From assembly GCA_947475545.1 (NCBI GenBank), contig CANJLL010000005.1:124001-188000 (forward strand): 64,000 bases of DNA. Direction: 5' to 3'. A program made the position numbers and the translations under genes. The notes under the pieces were generated by a model, which had not been told where the DNA came from, searched no databases, and worked only from the letters and a program-made list of their open reading frames with translations. This stretch comes from Chloroflexota bacterium. Its GTDB lineage: Bacteria > Chloroflexota > Limnocylindria > Limnocylindrales > CSP1-4. The stretch's first letter is position 1, and each line of letters starts with the position of its first letter. Shown here piece after piece: positions 33,550 through 42,203 of the stretch.

Positions 33550-34485
33550 GGCGTCCTGCTTGCCTTTGGCACCGCGATCTCGTTCTCCGTGATGAACCTC
33601 GCCATTCGAAAGGGCGGGCGCGTTCATCCCGGCGAGAACGCCGTGCTTGCGACCCTCGTCATCAACCTGCTCGTGTTCGGGGCGCTCATGCTGGTGTCGG
33701 CGGCCGGCGGGACGCTGCTGCCGCTGCGCTGGGACGCCATCCTCGTGTTCGCGGCCATCGGGCTCACCGGGCCGTTCCTGGGCCGCACGTTCATGTTCGC
33801 GGGCATCAACCGGATCGGGGTGGTGCGGGCGTCCGCGATCAAGAACGCGGCGCCGATCGTGACGCTCCTGATGGCCATCGCGATCGTGGGAGATCGGCCG
33901 GCGCTGGTGGCATGGGCGGGGATCGGGCTGATCCTGGCCGGGGTGTTCGCCGTGGTCCGTGAGTCGCTCATCGCCGCCAAGGCGCCGGCCCTCGCCGCGG
34001 TGGGGCAGGCACCCCGCTCCGGCGGGCCGAGGACGCGCGCAGCCGAGCTCGGCCGGGTCGGCATCATCTTCGCCAGCCTGTCCGCCCTGTCGTTCGGGGC
34101 CTCGAACGCGCTCAGCAAGGTGGGACTCAACCTGGTCCCGGATGCCGTCCAGGCGGGGTTCTTCACCGGGATCGCGGGCCTGATCTGCTACCTCGCCTGG
34201 GAGGTGGCCCAAGGGCGTGCCGGGCGCATCCCGCGGACGGTCGTCGCGGTCCGGCCGTGGTTCTGGTTGGCCGGCCTTGGCGGGACGATGGGCCAGCTGA
34301 CCTTCTTCTGGGCGATCCAGCTCATCCCCGTGGGCCCGGCGACGGTCATCGCCGCCTCGGAGGTGGTGCTCACCACCGCGCTGGGCGGCCTGCTGGCGCA
34401 GCAGTTGGAGCAGGTGACGCGCCGGATCGCGGTCCCGGCGCTCCTCGTCTTCGCGGGCGCGGCGCTGATCGCGCTGGGGCGGTAG
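33547..34485 (+). CDS. EamA-family drug/metabolite exporter
   Basis: A 312-aa DMT-superfamily transporter with ten likely helices in two EamA repeats. GVLLAFGTAISFSVMNLAIR starts it; the repeat ends show RVGVVRASAIKNAAPIVTLL-type loops (IGVVRASAIKNAAPIVTLLM) and IPVGPATVIAASEVVLTTAL. GTG 33547 follows the leaderless-promoter spacing. Divergent from TSUP copy 1 and followed by a VapBC pair. Substrate not inferable. Confidence 0.86.
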   Translation: MGVLLAFGTAISFSVMNLAIRKGGRVHPGENAVLATLVINLLVFGALMLVSAAGGTLLPLRWDAILVFAAIGLTGPFLGRTFMFAGINRIGVVRASAIKNAAPIVTLLMAIAIVGDRPALVAWAGIGLILAGVFAVVRESLIAAKAPALAAVGQAPRSGGPRTRAAELGRVGIIFASLSALSFGASNALSKVGLNLVPDAVQAGFFTGIAGLICYLAWEVAQGRAGRIPRTVVAVRPWFWLAGLGGTMGQLTFFWAIQLIPVGPATVIAASEVVLTTALGGLLAQQLEQVTRRIAVPALLVFAGAALIALGR

Positions 34486-34536
34486 GCACAGCGCTAGATC
34501 CCGTCCGGGTCCGTCGCCTGGTGCGGATTCCCCGCG

Positions 34537-34575
34537 TTGACATCTTGATGCGTGGCCCTGATGCTGTGATGCATG
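34537..34575 (+). promoter_or_regulatory. Leaderless vapB promoter with TGATGC repeats
   Basis: A consensus -35 TTGACA (34537-34542) and a -10-like GATGCT (34560-34565) are 17 nt apart, and ATG 34573 follows 7 nt later. Three direct TGATGC copies (34546-34551, 34559-34564, 34567-34572) overlie this promoter and may bind the antitoxin. Confidence 0.65.
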
Positions 34576-34818
34576 AGGACCACGGTGAGGATCGACGACC
34601 ACCTGCTCGCCGACGCCAAGGCTCAGGCTGCGCGATCGGGGCGCACGTTGGCGGCGGTGATCGAGGATGCGCTGCGCGAATCCATGGACCGACGCGTCCG
34701 CCGGCAAAAGGCGCGCCCTCCCGGCCTTCCTGTCTCGGTTGGTGGCCGCCTCTTGCCCGGCGTCGATCTGGACGACAGCGCCGCCCTCCTGGACCTGATG
34801 GAAGGGCCCGGGCGCTGA
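34573..34818 (+). CDS. VapB-type ribbon-helix-helix antitoxin (module 1)
   Basis: An 81-aa antitoxin. The N-terminal RHH DNA-binding domain reads MRTTVRIDDHLLADAKAQAA with the second helix RTLAAVIEDALRESM. The C-terminal part (VGGRLLPGVDLDDSAALLDL) would wrap the toxin. It neutralises the PIN RNase encoded next and represses its own promoter, by family analogy. The stop TGA is embedded in the CTGA that begins the toxin. Confidence 0.87.
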   Translation: MRTTVRIDDHLLADAKAQAARSGRTLAAVIEDALRESMDRRVRRQKARPPGLPVSVGGRLLPGVDLDDSAALLDLMEGPGR

Positions 34819-35249
34819 TTCTCCCGGACGTCAACATCTACGTCTACGCCTTCCGGCAGGCGGCACCGAACCACGAGCGGTATCGCGCCTGGCTGCGTGA
34901 AGCATTCGTTGGCGACGAGCCGGTGGGTGTCTCCGAGCTCGTGCTGAGCGGGTTCGTCCGCGTCGTGACCCATCCGCGCGTCTTCGATCCGCCGGATCCG
35001 GTGGAAGCGGCGCTCGACTTCGCGGCCGCGGTTCGAGGCCAGCCCGCCGCCGTCCTCGTCACGCCCGGTGAGCGCCATTGGGCGGTCTTCGACCAGCTGT
35101 GCCGGGCCGCTGGCGCCAGGGGCAACCTCGTGCCGGACGCCTGGCTGGCCGCGCTGGCGATCGAGTCAGGGGCCGAGTTCATCACCACTGACCGCGACTT
35201 CAGCCGCTTCCCGGGCCTCCGCTGGCGCCACCCGCTCGCACCTGGATGA
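34815..35249 (+). CDS. VapC-type PIN-domain RNase toxin (module 1), CTG start
   Basis: A 144-aa PIN-domain ribonuclease. The first acidic residue is in LPDVNIYVYAF (Asp5), the C-terminal pair in VPDAWLAALAIESGAEFITT and TDRDFSRFPGLRW. Family members begin M-I-L-P-D-V-N; here the aligned first codon is CTG 34815, and no ATG, GTG or TTG lies in frame between the antitoxin's end and this point. CTG overlaps the antitoxin stop as CTGA, so start by coupling on CTG is likely. It inactivates RNA when the antitoxin is lost. Confidence 0.82.
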   Translation: MILPDVNIYVYAFRQAAPNHERYRAWLREAFVGDEPVGVSELVLSGFVRVVTHPRVFDPPDPVEAALDFAAAVRGQPAAVLVTPGERHWAVFDQLCRAAGARGNLVPDAWLAALAIESGAEFITTDRDFSRFPGLRWRHPLAPG

Positions 35250-35266
35250 CGTGGCCAGGGAGCCGT

Positions 35267-36058
35267 CTACCCGAATAGCCCCGCCGCGCGGGCCGCGGCA
35301 ATCCCCCCGCCCAGGCCCTTCACCAGCAGGTTGAGCGACGAGACCCCCAGCACGATCAGCAGGATCCGCTGGAACATCTTCGGGTCCAGGTGGCCCCGCA
35401 GCTTCAACCCGATCTGCTGACCGATCAGCGCCGGCACCAGCAGCGCCAGCGACGTCAGCACCAGCGGGCCGGTGTACTGCCCGTTCGCCAGGAACACGGA
35501 GTCACGGATCACGCCCTGGAAGAAGAAGACCAGGCTGATGGCGAAGATGAACTCCTTGCCGCGCAGGCCGATCGCCAGCAGGAAGGAGCCCACCACCGGC
35601 CCGGATGCGCCCAGCGACCCGTTCGTCATGCCCGAGACGAAGCCGGCGAAGGGGGCCAGGCGCCGCTCCCGCCCCGCGGCCATCTGCGGCCGGTCCCTGT
35701 GGAGCGAGTCCCAGACGAACTGGAGCGTGAACAGGCCCAGGCCGATGGAGATCAGCCAGGTGGGCAGGTAGACCAGCAGCAGGGCTCCGGCAGCCGTCCC
35801 GACCAGCGCTCCAATCAGCAGCGTGCGGAGGCGGACCCACGTGTGGGCGAGGGACCGGTTCCAGTAGAGCTGGAGCCCGGAGGTCACGGGCGTGAGGATG
35901 CTGGCGACGATCACCGCGTCGCGGCTGCCCAGCGCGATCGACACGATGTTCACCGCGAGCAACGCGAATCCCATCGCCACCAGCCCGTTGATGATCGCGC
36001 CCAGCAGGATCAGGACGACCAGGAGCACCAGGATCTGCGGCTCGACGGCGGTCAGCAT
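35267..36058 (-). CDS. TSUP (TauE/SafE) family permease, copy 2
   Basis: A 263-aa eight-helix permease. GAIINGLVAMGFALLAVNIV and the second-half strip RRLAPFAGFVSGMTNGSLGA identify the family. It is followed on the same strand, in the order of transcription, only by the convergent VapC gene; the two further TSUP genes lie upstream (36132, 37025), so three paralogues could be one transcript 37801 to 35267. Probably an organic- or sulfo-anion carrier. Confidence 0.87.
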   Translation of the reverse strand: MLTAVEPQILVLLVVLILLGAIINGLVAMGFALLAVNIVSIALGSRDAVIVASILTPVTSGLQLYWNRSLAHTWVRLRTLLIGALVGTAAGALLLVYLPTWLISIGLGLFTLQFVWDSLHRDRPQMAAGRERRLAPFAGFVSGMTNGSLGASGPVVGSFLLAIGLRGKEFIFAISLVFFFQGVIRDSVFLANGQYTGPLVLTSLALLVPALIGQQIGLKLRGHLDPKMFQRILLIVLGVSSLNLLVKGLGGGIAAARAAGLFG

Positions 36059-36131
36059 GTCCCTCCCCTGTGCGGCCGTGCCGCGTCGTCCTCAGCGCGG
36101 GCCCCAACGCTGGCCCCAGCTCGCCCAGAGC

Positions 36132-36920
36132 CTAGCCGATCAGCCAGGCCGCCCGCGCCGCGTCGAGCGCCCCTGTCGCCCCGCGCCAGACCAGGTTGAT
36201 GCTGGACACCAGGAGCACTGCCAACAGGATCTTCTGGAACATCGCCGCGTCCAGTCGGCCCCGCAGCAGCAGCCCCACCTGCTGGCCCAGCAGTGCCGGC
36301 ACCAGCAGCACCGCCGCCGTCGCCAGCAGCGGCTCCGTGTACTGGCCGTGCGCCTGGAAGAGCGCCATCCGCGTGAGTCCCTGCGACAGGAAGACGAGCG
36401 AGACGGCGAACACGAAGTCGCGCCCCCGCAGCCCGATGGCGATCAGGAAGCTCCCGATGATCGGTCCCGACGCGCCCAGCGCCCCGTTGGTCGCGCCCCC
36501 GACGAACCCGGCCGCGGGGCCGAAGAGGCGCTCGCGGGACACGGTCATCTGCGGCCGATTCCGGCGCGCCGTGTCCACGACGAACTGCGCCGTGAAGCCG
36601 CCCAGCAGCAGCGAGATCGCCCAGGCCGGCAGGAGGACCAGCAGCTCCGCCCCGAAGACCGAGCCCACCAGCGCCCCCACCACCACCCACTGGAGTCGTC
36701 GCCAGCCGGCGCCCGCCCCGCGGTTCAGCCAGAGCTGGTAGGCGGCGGTGACGGGCGCCAGGATGCTCATCACCACCACGCCCTCCTTGGTCCCGAGGGC
36801 GGCGGCCATCATGTTGACGGCGACCAGCGCGAAGCCCATCCCGATGAGGCCGTTGATCATGGCCCCGCCCAGGATCACGACGACGAGCAGCCCCACGAGA
36901 AAGGGGTCCAGGTGCTCCAT
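36132..36920 (-). CDS. TSUP (TauE/SafE) family permease, copy 3
   Basis: A 262-aa eight-helix permease; GGAMINGLIGMGFALVAVNM and RLFGPAAGFVGGATNGALGA mark the two halves. 73 nt separate it from copy 2 and about 100 nt from copy 4. The three tandem genes are of equal length and clearly descended by duplication, but differ throughout, so substrate specialisation is possible. Confidence 0.87.
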   Translation of the reverse strand: MEHLDPFLVGLLVVVILGGAMINGLIGMGFALVAVNMMAAALGTKEGVVVMSILAPVTAAYQLWLNRGAGAGWRRLQWVVVGALVGSVFGAELLVLLPAWAISLLLGGFTAQFVVDTARRNRPQMTVSRERLFGPAAGFVGGATNGALGASGPIIGSFLIAIGLRGRDFVFAVSLVFLSQGLTRMALFQAHGQYTEPLLATAAVLLVPALLGQQVGLLLRGRLDAAMFQKILLAVLLVSSINLVWRGATGALDAARAAWLIG

Positions 36921-37024
36921 CGGTGGTCAGGCCTCGCTCGCGTCCGGTTCGGCGTGGGTGACTGTGGGGCCGGTGCCGAAGGCGACTTCGGCCGCGCCGG
37001 CGTTGGTGGCCAGGGTTGCCGGGC

Positions 37025-37801
37025 CTACGGCTGGCCGGTGCTGAAGCCGATCATCCCCTGGCCGCCCCGGATGAGCAGCGTCACGGACGAGACCAGCAGC
37101 ACCGACAGCAGGAGCCGGCGGAAGAGCGACGCGTTGATCCGCCCGTGGAGCCTGAGGCCCACCGCCTGGCCGCCCATCGTGGGGATCAGCAGGACCAGGG
37201 CCAGCAGCACCAGGGTCGTGGTGTATTGCGCCTGGACCATGAAGAGCGCCATCCGGAAGGCCGCCTGGAAGACGAAGACCAGGGAGATCCCGAAGATGAA
37301 CTCCTTGCCCGAGAGCCCGATCGCCAGCATGAAGGAGCCCGCGACCGGCCCCGACGCGCCGAGCGCCCCGTTGGTCATCCCGGAGAAGAAGCCGGCCACC
37401 GGCGCCATCCAGCGCTCCGTGCGCTGGCTGATCGGCGGGCCGCTCCGGCGCCACTGGTCGATGACGAACTGGGCGGTGAACAGGCCCAGGCCCAGCTGGA
37501 TCGCCCAGGCCGGCAGCACCACCAGCAGCCATGCCCCCAGGATGGAGCCCGCGATGCCGCCGGCGAGCAGGCTGCGCAGCCGCCGCCACGTCCGCCAGTG
37601 GGCCCTGGTCCGCCAGAGCTGGTAGCCGCTGGGGAACGGCGCCAGGATGCTCATGACGATCACACCCTCGCGGACGCCCATCGCCAGGGCGAGGAAGTTG
37701 ACGGCGAACAGGGCGAATCCGATCCCGATCAGCCCGTTCACGAACCCGCCGATGGCGAGCGAGGCGAGCATGATGACCAGGAGGAGGGGATCGATCGTCA
37801 C
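37025..37801 (-). CDS. TSUP (TauE/SafE) family permease, copy 4
   Basis: A 258-aa eight-helix permease with [20 protein letters not shown] and [20 protein letters not shown] as the two family strips. It begins 35 nt after the stop of the [2Fe-2S] subunit gene at 37836, so the whole minus-strand series from CoxG-like (42025) through TSUP copies could be one long transcript. That arrangement makes transport of the hydroxylase substrate or product a reasonable inference. Confidence 0.87.
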   Translation of the reverse strand: MTIDPLLLVIMLASLAIGGFVNGLIGIGFALFAVNFLALAMGVREGVIVMSILAPFPSGYQLWRTRAHWRTWRRLRSLLAGGIAGSILGAWLLVVLPAWAIQLGLGLFTAQFVIDQWRRSGPPISQRTERWMAPVAGFFSGMTNGALGASGPVAGSFMLAIGLSGKEFIFGISLVFVFQAAFRMALFMVQAQYTTTLVLLALVLLIPTMGGQAVGLRLHGRINASLFRRLLLSVLLVSSVTLLIRGGQGMIGFSTGQP

Positions 37802-37835
37802 CGGCCGAACCCTCCGCCGCGATTGTCCTCCGGGC

Positions 37836-38330
37836 TCACCCGGCGCTGGCCCTGTCCCGGGCGGCGCCCACCTCGGCGATGACGTCCTTCACCGCATCGA
37901 TGACCGCGGAGTAGGTGCCGCAGCGGCACAGGTTGCCCGAGAGGTAGTCGCGGATCTGTGCCTCGCCGGCCCCCGGCTCGTCGCGCAGCAGCCCTTCGAC
38001 GGCCATGATCATGCCCGGCGTGCAGAATCCGCACTGGAAGGCCTGGCGGTTGATGAACGCCTGCTGGACCGCGGACAGCTGGCCCGCCGGGGCGACGCCC
38101 TCGATCGTGGTGACGGAGCGGCCTTCGACGTTGGTGGCCAGCGTCAGGCACGACGAGACGGGCCGGCCGTCGACCAGGACGGTGCACGAGCCGCACTGGC
38201 CTACGCCGCAGCCCTCCACGGCGCCGGTCAGCTGGAGGTCCTCGCGGAGCACCTCCAGGAGGGTCCGGTTGGGGGCGACCGCCAGCTCGCGCTCGCGGCC
38301 GTTGATGGTGGTGCTGATCAGCCGCTTCAT
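37836..38330 (-). CDS. Molybdenum hydroxylase [2Fe-2S] subunit (CoxS/XdhC-like)
   Basis: A 164-aa electron-transfer subunit with two iron-sulfur clusters. The plant-type ferredoxin cluster ligands are C41, C46, C49 and C61 ([16 protein letters not shown] and SSC). The helical-domain cluster has C100-x-x-C103 and C135-x-C137 ([16 protein letters not shown]). All eight cysteines are present. It passes electrons from the Mo site to FAD. ATG 38330 overlaps the Mo-subunit stop (ATGA). Confidence 0.93.
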   Translation of the reverse strand: MKRLISTTINGRERELAVAPNRTLLEVLREDLQLTGAVEGCGVGQCGSCTVLVDGRPVSSCLTLATNVEGRSVTTIEGVAPAGQLSAVQQAFINRQAFQCGFCTPGMIMAVEGLLRDEPGAGEAQIRDYLSGNLCRCGTYSAVIDAVKDVIAEVGAARDRASAG

Positions 38331-40714
38331 CGGGCCGCCTCCCCGCCGTTGCCGGCACCAGCCGCTCCGCTCGCAGCGGCTCCGCTCGCAGCGGCTCCGC
38401 TCGCAGCGGCTGCATCGATCGCGTCCAGGACCCGCTCCGGCCGGAGTGGCAGGTCGCGGAGCCGGATCCCGCCCAGGGCGTTGGATACGGCGTTGCCGAT
38501 GGCCGGGGCCACCGGGCCCAGGGCCGCCTCGCCCATCCCCTTGGCGCCGAACGGGCCCTCGGGATGCGGCGTCTCCACCAGCATCGACTGGAACTCGTCC
38601 GGGTAGTCCTCCATCGACGGCATCAGGTAGTCGAGGAAGGACGAGTTCACCGGCTGCCCGTTGTCGAAGACCATCTCCTCCTGCAGTGCCGAGCCCAGGG
38701 CCGTGAGCATGGAGCCCTCGTTCTGGAGCCAGCACTGGCGCGGGTTGATCGTCTTGCCCGTGTCCACCACGGTGACCGCCTTGATGACCCGGATCTTGCC
38801 GGTCCGGGTGTCCACCTCCACCTCGGCGCCGGCCGCCGAGAGGAACCAGAACGCCGACGCCTTGCCCTTGCCGTCCTCAGGCCGGAGCCCGCCCGTGGTC
38901 TGGAAGTCGAACGCACCGAACAGGCTGCCGACGGGGGTCCCGAAGTGGGCCCGGAAGGCCTGCGGGATGGTCAGCGACCGGTCTGGCGAGCCCTTGACCG
39001 CGATGATGCCTTCCTCGATCTGGAGGTCGCCCGGGCTGGCCTCCAGCTGCTTCGCCGCGATCTCCAGGAGCTGGTCGCGGATCTGCAGGCCCGCCTTCTG
39101 CGCCGCGTGGCCCATGCTGAAGATGGTCCGGCTGGAGCTGGTCGACTGGTCATACGGGGTGAAGTCCGTGTCCGGGAAGGTGATGGTCACGCGGTTGAGC
39201 GGCAGCCCGATCGTCTCGGCCACGATCTGCGCCAGCGCGGTGTGCGGGCCCTGGCCCATCTCCACGCTGCTGGTCAGCAGCGTCGCCGAGCCGTCCGAGT
39301 TGAGCCGGACGCTGGCCGCCGAGTTGGACGGCGTCATGGTGCTCTTGATCATCACGGCAATGCCGATGCCGCGGACGAAGCCGGGCTTGTCGCTGGGCAT
39401 GGGCCGGGTGGATTCGATCCCCTTCCAGCCGATGGCGCTCGCCACCTCCTCGAGGCACTTGTCCAGACCGATGGCGATCAGCTTGTCGCCCGTGACGAAC
39501 GTGTCGCCCTCGTGGATCAGGTTCTGGCGGCGGAGCGCCACCGGGTCCACGCCCAGGCGCCGCGCCATGTCGTCCATCTGGCTCTCGTACGGCCAGCAGA
39601 CCTGCGGGACGCCGAAGCCGCGGAAGGCGCCGGAGGGCGGGCGGTTGGTATAGACGCAGTACGACGTCAGGTCCTGGTGCTCGATCCGGTACGGCCCGCC
39701 CGACGCGTAGCCGCCGTTCTTGCAGGTCCGCGGCCCGATGTCCGCGTAGGCACCGGTGTCGTAGGTGGCCTCCACCTTGCGGGCGACGATCTGGCCGTCG
39801 TTGTTGATGCCGGTCCGGATCCGCACCGAGGCGGCGTGCCGGACGGCCGTCATGAAGACCTCCTCCCGGGTCAGGACCAGGCTGACCGGCCGCTTCGCCT
39901 TGCGCGAAAGGACCGCGACGATGGGCTCCAGCTTGGGATAGGTCTTGGCGCCGTACCCGCCGCCCAGGTACGGGACGATCACGCGGACCATGCTCTCCGG
40001 CAGGCTGAACATCTCGGCCAGCTGGGTCCGGATGACCGACGGGTTCTGGGTGGCGGTGTGGACGACCAGCTTGCCGCCCGGCTCCCAGTAGGCCGTGGAG
40101 GCATGCGGCTCCATGTGGCCGTGCTGGATCGTGGGCACCGTGTACACGTCGTCGAACTTGTGGTCCGCAGCGGCGTAGCCGGCCTCGAAGTCGCCCTGGG
40201 CCACGTGGTAGATGGAGCAGACGTTGCTGTCGGCCTGGAAGTGGACCGACTTCATGTCCAGGAACTGGACCTCCGGCGTGTTCCGCTCGGCGTGCAGGAT
40301 GGGCGCACCGGGGGCCTGCGCCGCGAACGGGTCGCCGACCGATGGGAGCGCCTCGTACTCCACCTCGATGAGGTCCAATGCCTCCTCCGCGATGTCCCTT
40401 GATTCCGCTGCGACCACCGCCACCACGTCGCCCGCGAACAGGACGCGGTCGATGGCCACCACGGGCTGGTCCTTGAGGACCGCGCCGTAGTACGGGTCGA
40501 TGCCGGCGAGGTCGTCCCGGGTGAGGGTGATCACTCCCAGCTCGCGTTCGGCGGCCGAGACGTCGATCCGGACCAGGCGGGCGTGCGGCAGCGTGCTGCG
40601 CAGGACCTTGGCGTGGAGCATCCCGGGCAGGACGATATCAGCGGTATAGGTGGCCTGCCCCGTGACCTTGGCCGGGCCGTCCACCCGGGGGGCGTCGATC
40701 CCAATGGAGGTCAT
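38327..40714 (-). CDS. Xanthine dehydrogenase-family molybdopterin subunit (locus 2)
   Basis: A 795-aa Mo-binding subunit, complete by comparison with the family (about 770 aa). It begins [20 protein letters not shown] and has the pterin loop [20 protein letters not shown], the [20 protein letters not shown] region and [27 protein letters not shown] rather than AYxCSFR argues against form I CO dehydrogenase and for a xanthine-, aldehyde- or N-heterocycle-type enzyme. The C-terminus ends in a repeated AAASG tail from a 15-nt DNA repeat (38365-38409). ATG 40714 overlaps the FAD subunit stop. Confidence 0.92.
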   Translation of the reverse strand: MTSIGIDAPRVDGPAKVTGQATYTADIVLPGMLHAKVLRSTLPHARLVRIDVSAAERELGVITLTRDDLAGIDPYYGAVLKDQPVVAIDRVLFAGDVVAVVAAESRDIAEEALDLIEVEYEALPSVGDPFAAQAPGAPILHAERNTPEVQFLDMKSVHFQADSNVCSIYHVAQGDFEAGYAAADHKFDDVYTVPTIQHGHMEPHASTAYWEPGGKLVVHTATQNPSVIRTQLAEMFSLPESMVRVIVPYLGGGYGAKTYPKLEPIVAVLSRKAKRPVSLVLTREEVFMTAVRHAASVRIRTGINNDGQIVARKVEATYDTGAYADIGPRTCKNGGYASGGPYRIEHQDLTSYCVYTNRPPSGAFRGFGVPQVCWPYESQMDDMARRLGVDPVALRRQNLIHEGDTFVTGDKLIAIGLDKCLEEVASAIGWKGIESTRPMPSDKPGFVRGIGIAVMIKSTMTPSNSAASVRLNSDGSATLLTSSVEMGQGPHTALAQIVAETIGLPLNRVTITFPDTDFTPYDQSTSSSRTIFSMGHAAQKAGLQIRDQLLEIAAKQLEASPGDLQIEEGIIAVKGSPDRSLTIPQAFRAHFGTPVGSLFGAFDFQTTGGLRPEDGKGKASAFWFLSAAGAEVEVDTRTGKIRVIKAVTVVDTGKTINPRQCWLQNEGSMLTALGSALQEEMVFDNGQPVNSSFLDYLMPSMEDYPDEFQSMLVETPHPEGPFGAKGMGEAALGPVAPAIGNAVSNALGGIRLRDLPLRPERVLDAIDAAAASGAAASGAAASGAAGAGNGGEAAR
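38365..38409. repeat. 15-nt x3 perfect tandem repeat in Mo-subunit C-terminus
   Basis: Three perfect copies of CTCCGCTCGCAGCGG (38365-38379, 38380-38394, 38395-38409) encode repeated Ala-Ala-Ser-Gly-Ala units at the end of the Mo subunit. Length-preserving for the frame. Confidence 0.9.
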
Positions 40715-41577
40715 CGCGCGGCTCCCATCGTGCTGCACAGCTCCAGGGCCCGCTCGGCCTGCACGCCGGCTAGCCGGCGCTTGTAGGCGGCCGAGCCGCG
40801 GATGTCGTCGATCGGCTCGATCCTCGCGGCGACCATCCGGCCCACCTGCGCGAGCGTGCCCGCGTCCAGAGTCCGGCCGCCCAGGTACGCCTCCACCTCG
40901 GTCATGCGCGATGGCGTGACCGTCACCGCCCCCACAACCAGCCGCGCCTCGCGCACCGTGCCCCCGTCCAGCTGCAGCAGCGTGGCCACGCCCACCGCCG
41001 GGCGGTCCTCGCTGGACCGTGTCGTGAACTTCAGGTAGGCGCTCCGCCAGCCGGCCCCCGGCGGCGGGACGCGGACCGCGCTGACCAGCTCGCCCGGCTC
41101 CAGAGCCGTCTCGTACGCGCCCAGCAGGAAGTCCGCCAGCGGCAGGTCGCGGCTGCCCGTGGCCGTGGTCAGCTCCACGACCGCGCCCAGCGCGACCAGC
41201 GCCGTGGGCGGGTCCGACTGGTAGTCGCCGTGCGCGACGTTGCCCCCGATGGTGGCCAGGTTGCGGATCCGGATATTGGCCACGACGTGGCAGGCCTCGG
41301 CCAGCATGGGCAGATGCTCGCGCACCAGCGGGCTGCGCTCCACGTCGTTGATGCTGGCGAGCGCCCCGATCCGCAGGCCCGTCGCGGCGTCCCAGGTGAT
41401 GTCCGCCATTCCGGGGATCTTGCGGAGGTTGACCAGCAGCTCGGGGATGTAGACCCCGTGCTTGATGAGGATCAGGAGCGCGGTCCCGCCCGCGATCGCC
41501 TTGGCCTCCGGGTGCTCCAGGAGGGCCGCGCTCGCCGCGGTGAAGGACTCTGGTTCCAGCAGCTCGAACCGCCGCAC
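40711..41577 (-). CDS. Molybdenum hydroxylase FAD-binding subunit (CoxM-like)
   Basis: A 288-aa flavin subunit. The FAD pyrophosphate loop is AIAGGTALLILIKHG and the second loop NLATIGGNVAHGDYQSD, with the family's TIGGN motif. The C-terminal CO-dehydrogenase flavoprotein domain follows (FTTRSSEDRPAVGVATLLQL). It reoxidises the iron-sulfur centres and passes electrons on. GTG 41577 is chosen: AGGAGG lies 5 nt upstream and it begins 1 nt after the preceding stop. Part of the coxG-M-L-S-like operon. Confidence 0.92.
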   Translation of the reverse strand: MRRFELLEPESFTAASAALLEHPEAKAIAGGTALLILIKHGVYIPELLVNLRKIPGMADITWDAATGLRIGALASINDVERSPLVREHLPMLAEACHVVANIRIRNLATIGGNVAHGDYQSDPPTALVALGAVVELTTATGSRDLPLADFLLGAYETALEPGELVSAVRVPPPGAGWRSAYLKFTTRSSEDRPAVGVATLLQLDGGTVREARLVVGAVTVTPSRMTEVEAYLGGRTLDAGTLAQVGRMVAARIEPIDDIRGSAAYKRRLAGVQAERALELCSTMGAAR

Positions 41578-41578
41578 G

Positions 41579-42025
41579 TCAGCCTCCTGCCAGTCCGGCC
41601 CGGGCACGCCGGGCAAACTCGGCCTCGATCTCCTTGGCCTTGCGCTGGATCAGGGGGAAGCCCAGTGCTCCCAGCCGGCCCAGCACGCTCACGTCGATGT
41701 GGTAGCTGAGGAGCGTCCCATCGGGGGCTGGCTCCAGCTTCACCGTGATCTCGGCCTGGATGTTGCTCCGGATCTTGCGGTCCTCGCCCTCTCCGTGGAG
41801 GCGGATGAGGAGGGGCTCCTGCGTCTCGACGACGGTGAGCAGGAGGTCGAACGCGGCTTTCAGGAAGCCGACCTGCTGCTCCAGGTGCGCCCGGTAGGTG
41901 GTGGCGTCGACCTGGGCCGCCGAGGTGCAGCCTGGCACCCAGCTCGCCAGCGTCGGGATGTCCCAGATTGCGGACCAGGCGCGGTCCTGGGGTGCTGGGA
42001 TGGTGAACTGACCCTCCAGGATCAT
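41579..42025 (-). CDS. CoxG-like SRPBCC accessory protein
   Basis: A 148-aa START/SRPBCC-fold protein (MILEGQFTIPAPQDRAWSAI at the start, LASWVPGCTSAAQVD after it) of the CoxG family. CoxG anchors CO dehydrogenase to the membrane in Oligotropha and, as shown recently for mycobacteria, supports quinone delivery; for other hydroxylases its role is inferred. ATG 42025 has AGGAGA upstream. First gene of the hydroxylase operon, with a TAGGAT -10 box at 42077-42082. Confidence 0.88.
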   Translation of the reverse strand: MILEGQFTIPAPQDRAWSAIWDIPTLASWVPGCTSAAQVDATTYRAHLEQQVGFLKAAFDLLLTVVETQEPLLIRLHGEGEDRKIRSNIQAEITVKLEPAPDGTLLSYHIDVSVLGRLGALGFPLIQRKAKEIEAEFARRARAGLAGG

Positions 42026-42075
42026 GGCTGTTCTCCTGCGCCTGCTTGGCGCCACTGGCGCCCCCTCCGGCCTCC

Positions 42076-42082
42076 TATCCTA
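42076..42082. promoter_or_regulatory. Overlapping divergent -10 boxes
   Basis: On the plus strand TATCCT (42076-42081) could serve the MFS gene; on the minus strand TAGGAT (42082-42077) could serve the CoxG-first operon. The two boxes overlap by five bases, so only one polymerase could occupy the site. Confidence 0.4.
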
Positions 42083-42203
42083 GCGTCCCGGAGCGCGCAC
42101 AATGGGCCATCGACGCGTGGCCCGGGCCTGGCGCCGGGACCGTGGGCACCGCCGCGGGACGTCCACGCGGCCGGCGGGCGGGAGCACACGGGGAGGGGAA
42201 TTG

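Noticed and set aside
38564..40402. A 612-codon plus-strand frame opposite the locus 2 Mo subunit.
   Set aside because: The minus-strand protein is a full, well-conserved Mo subunit with overlapping operon partners; the antisense frame has no domain or ribosome-binding site.
38327..42025. Calling the operon a form I CO dehydrogenase because of the coxG-M-L-S order.
   Set aside because: The large subunit loop reads GAFRGFG, not the AYxCSFR motif of form I CoxL, so only the wider xanthine dehydrogenase family can be claimed.
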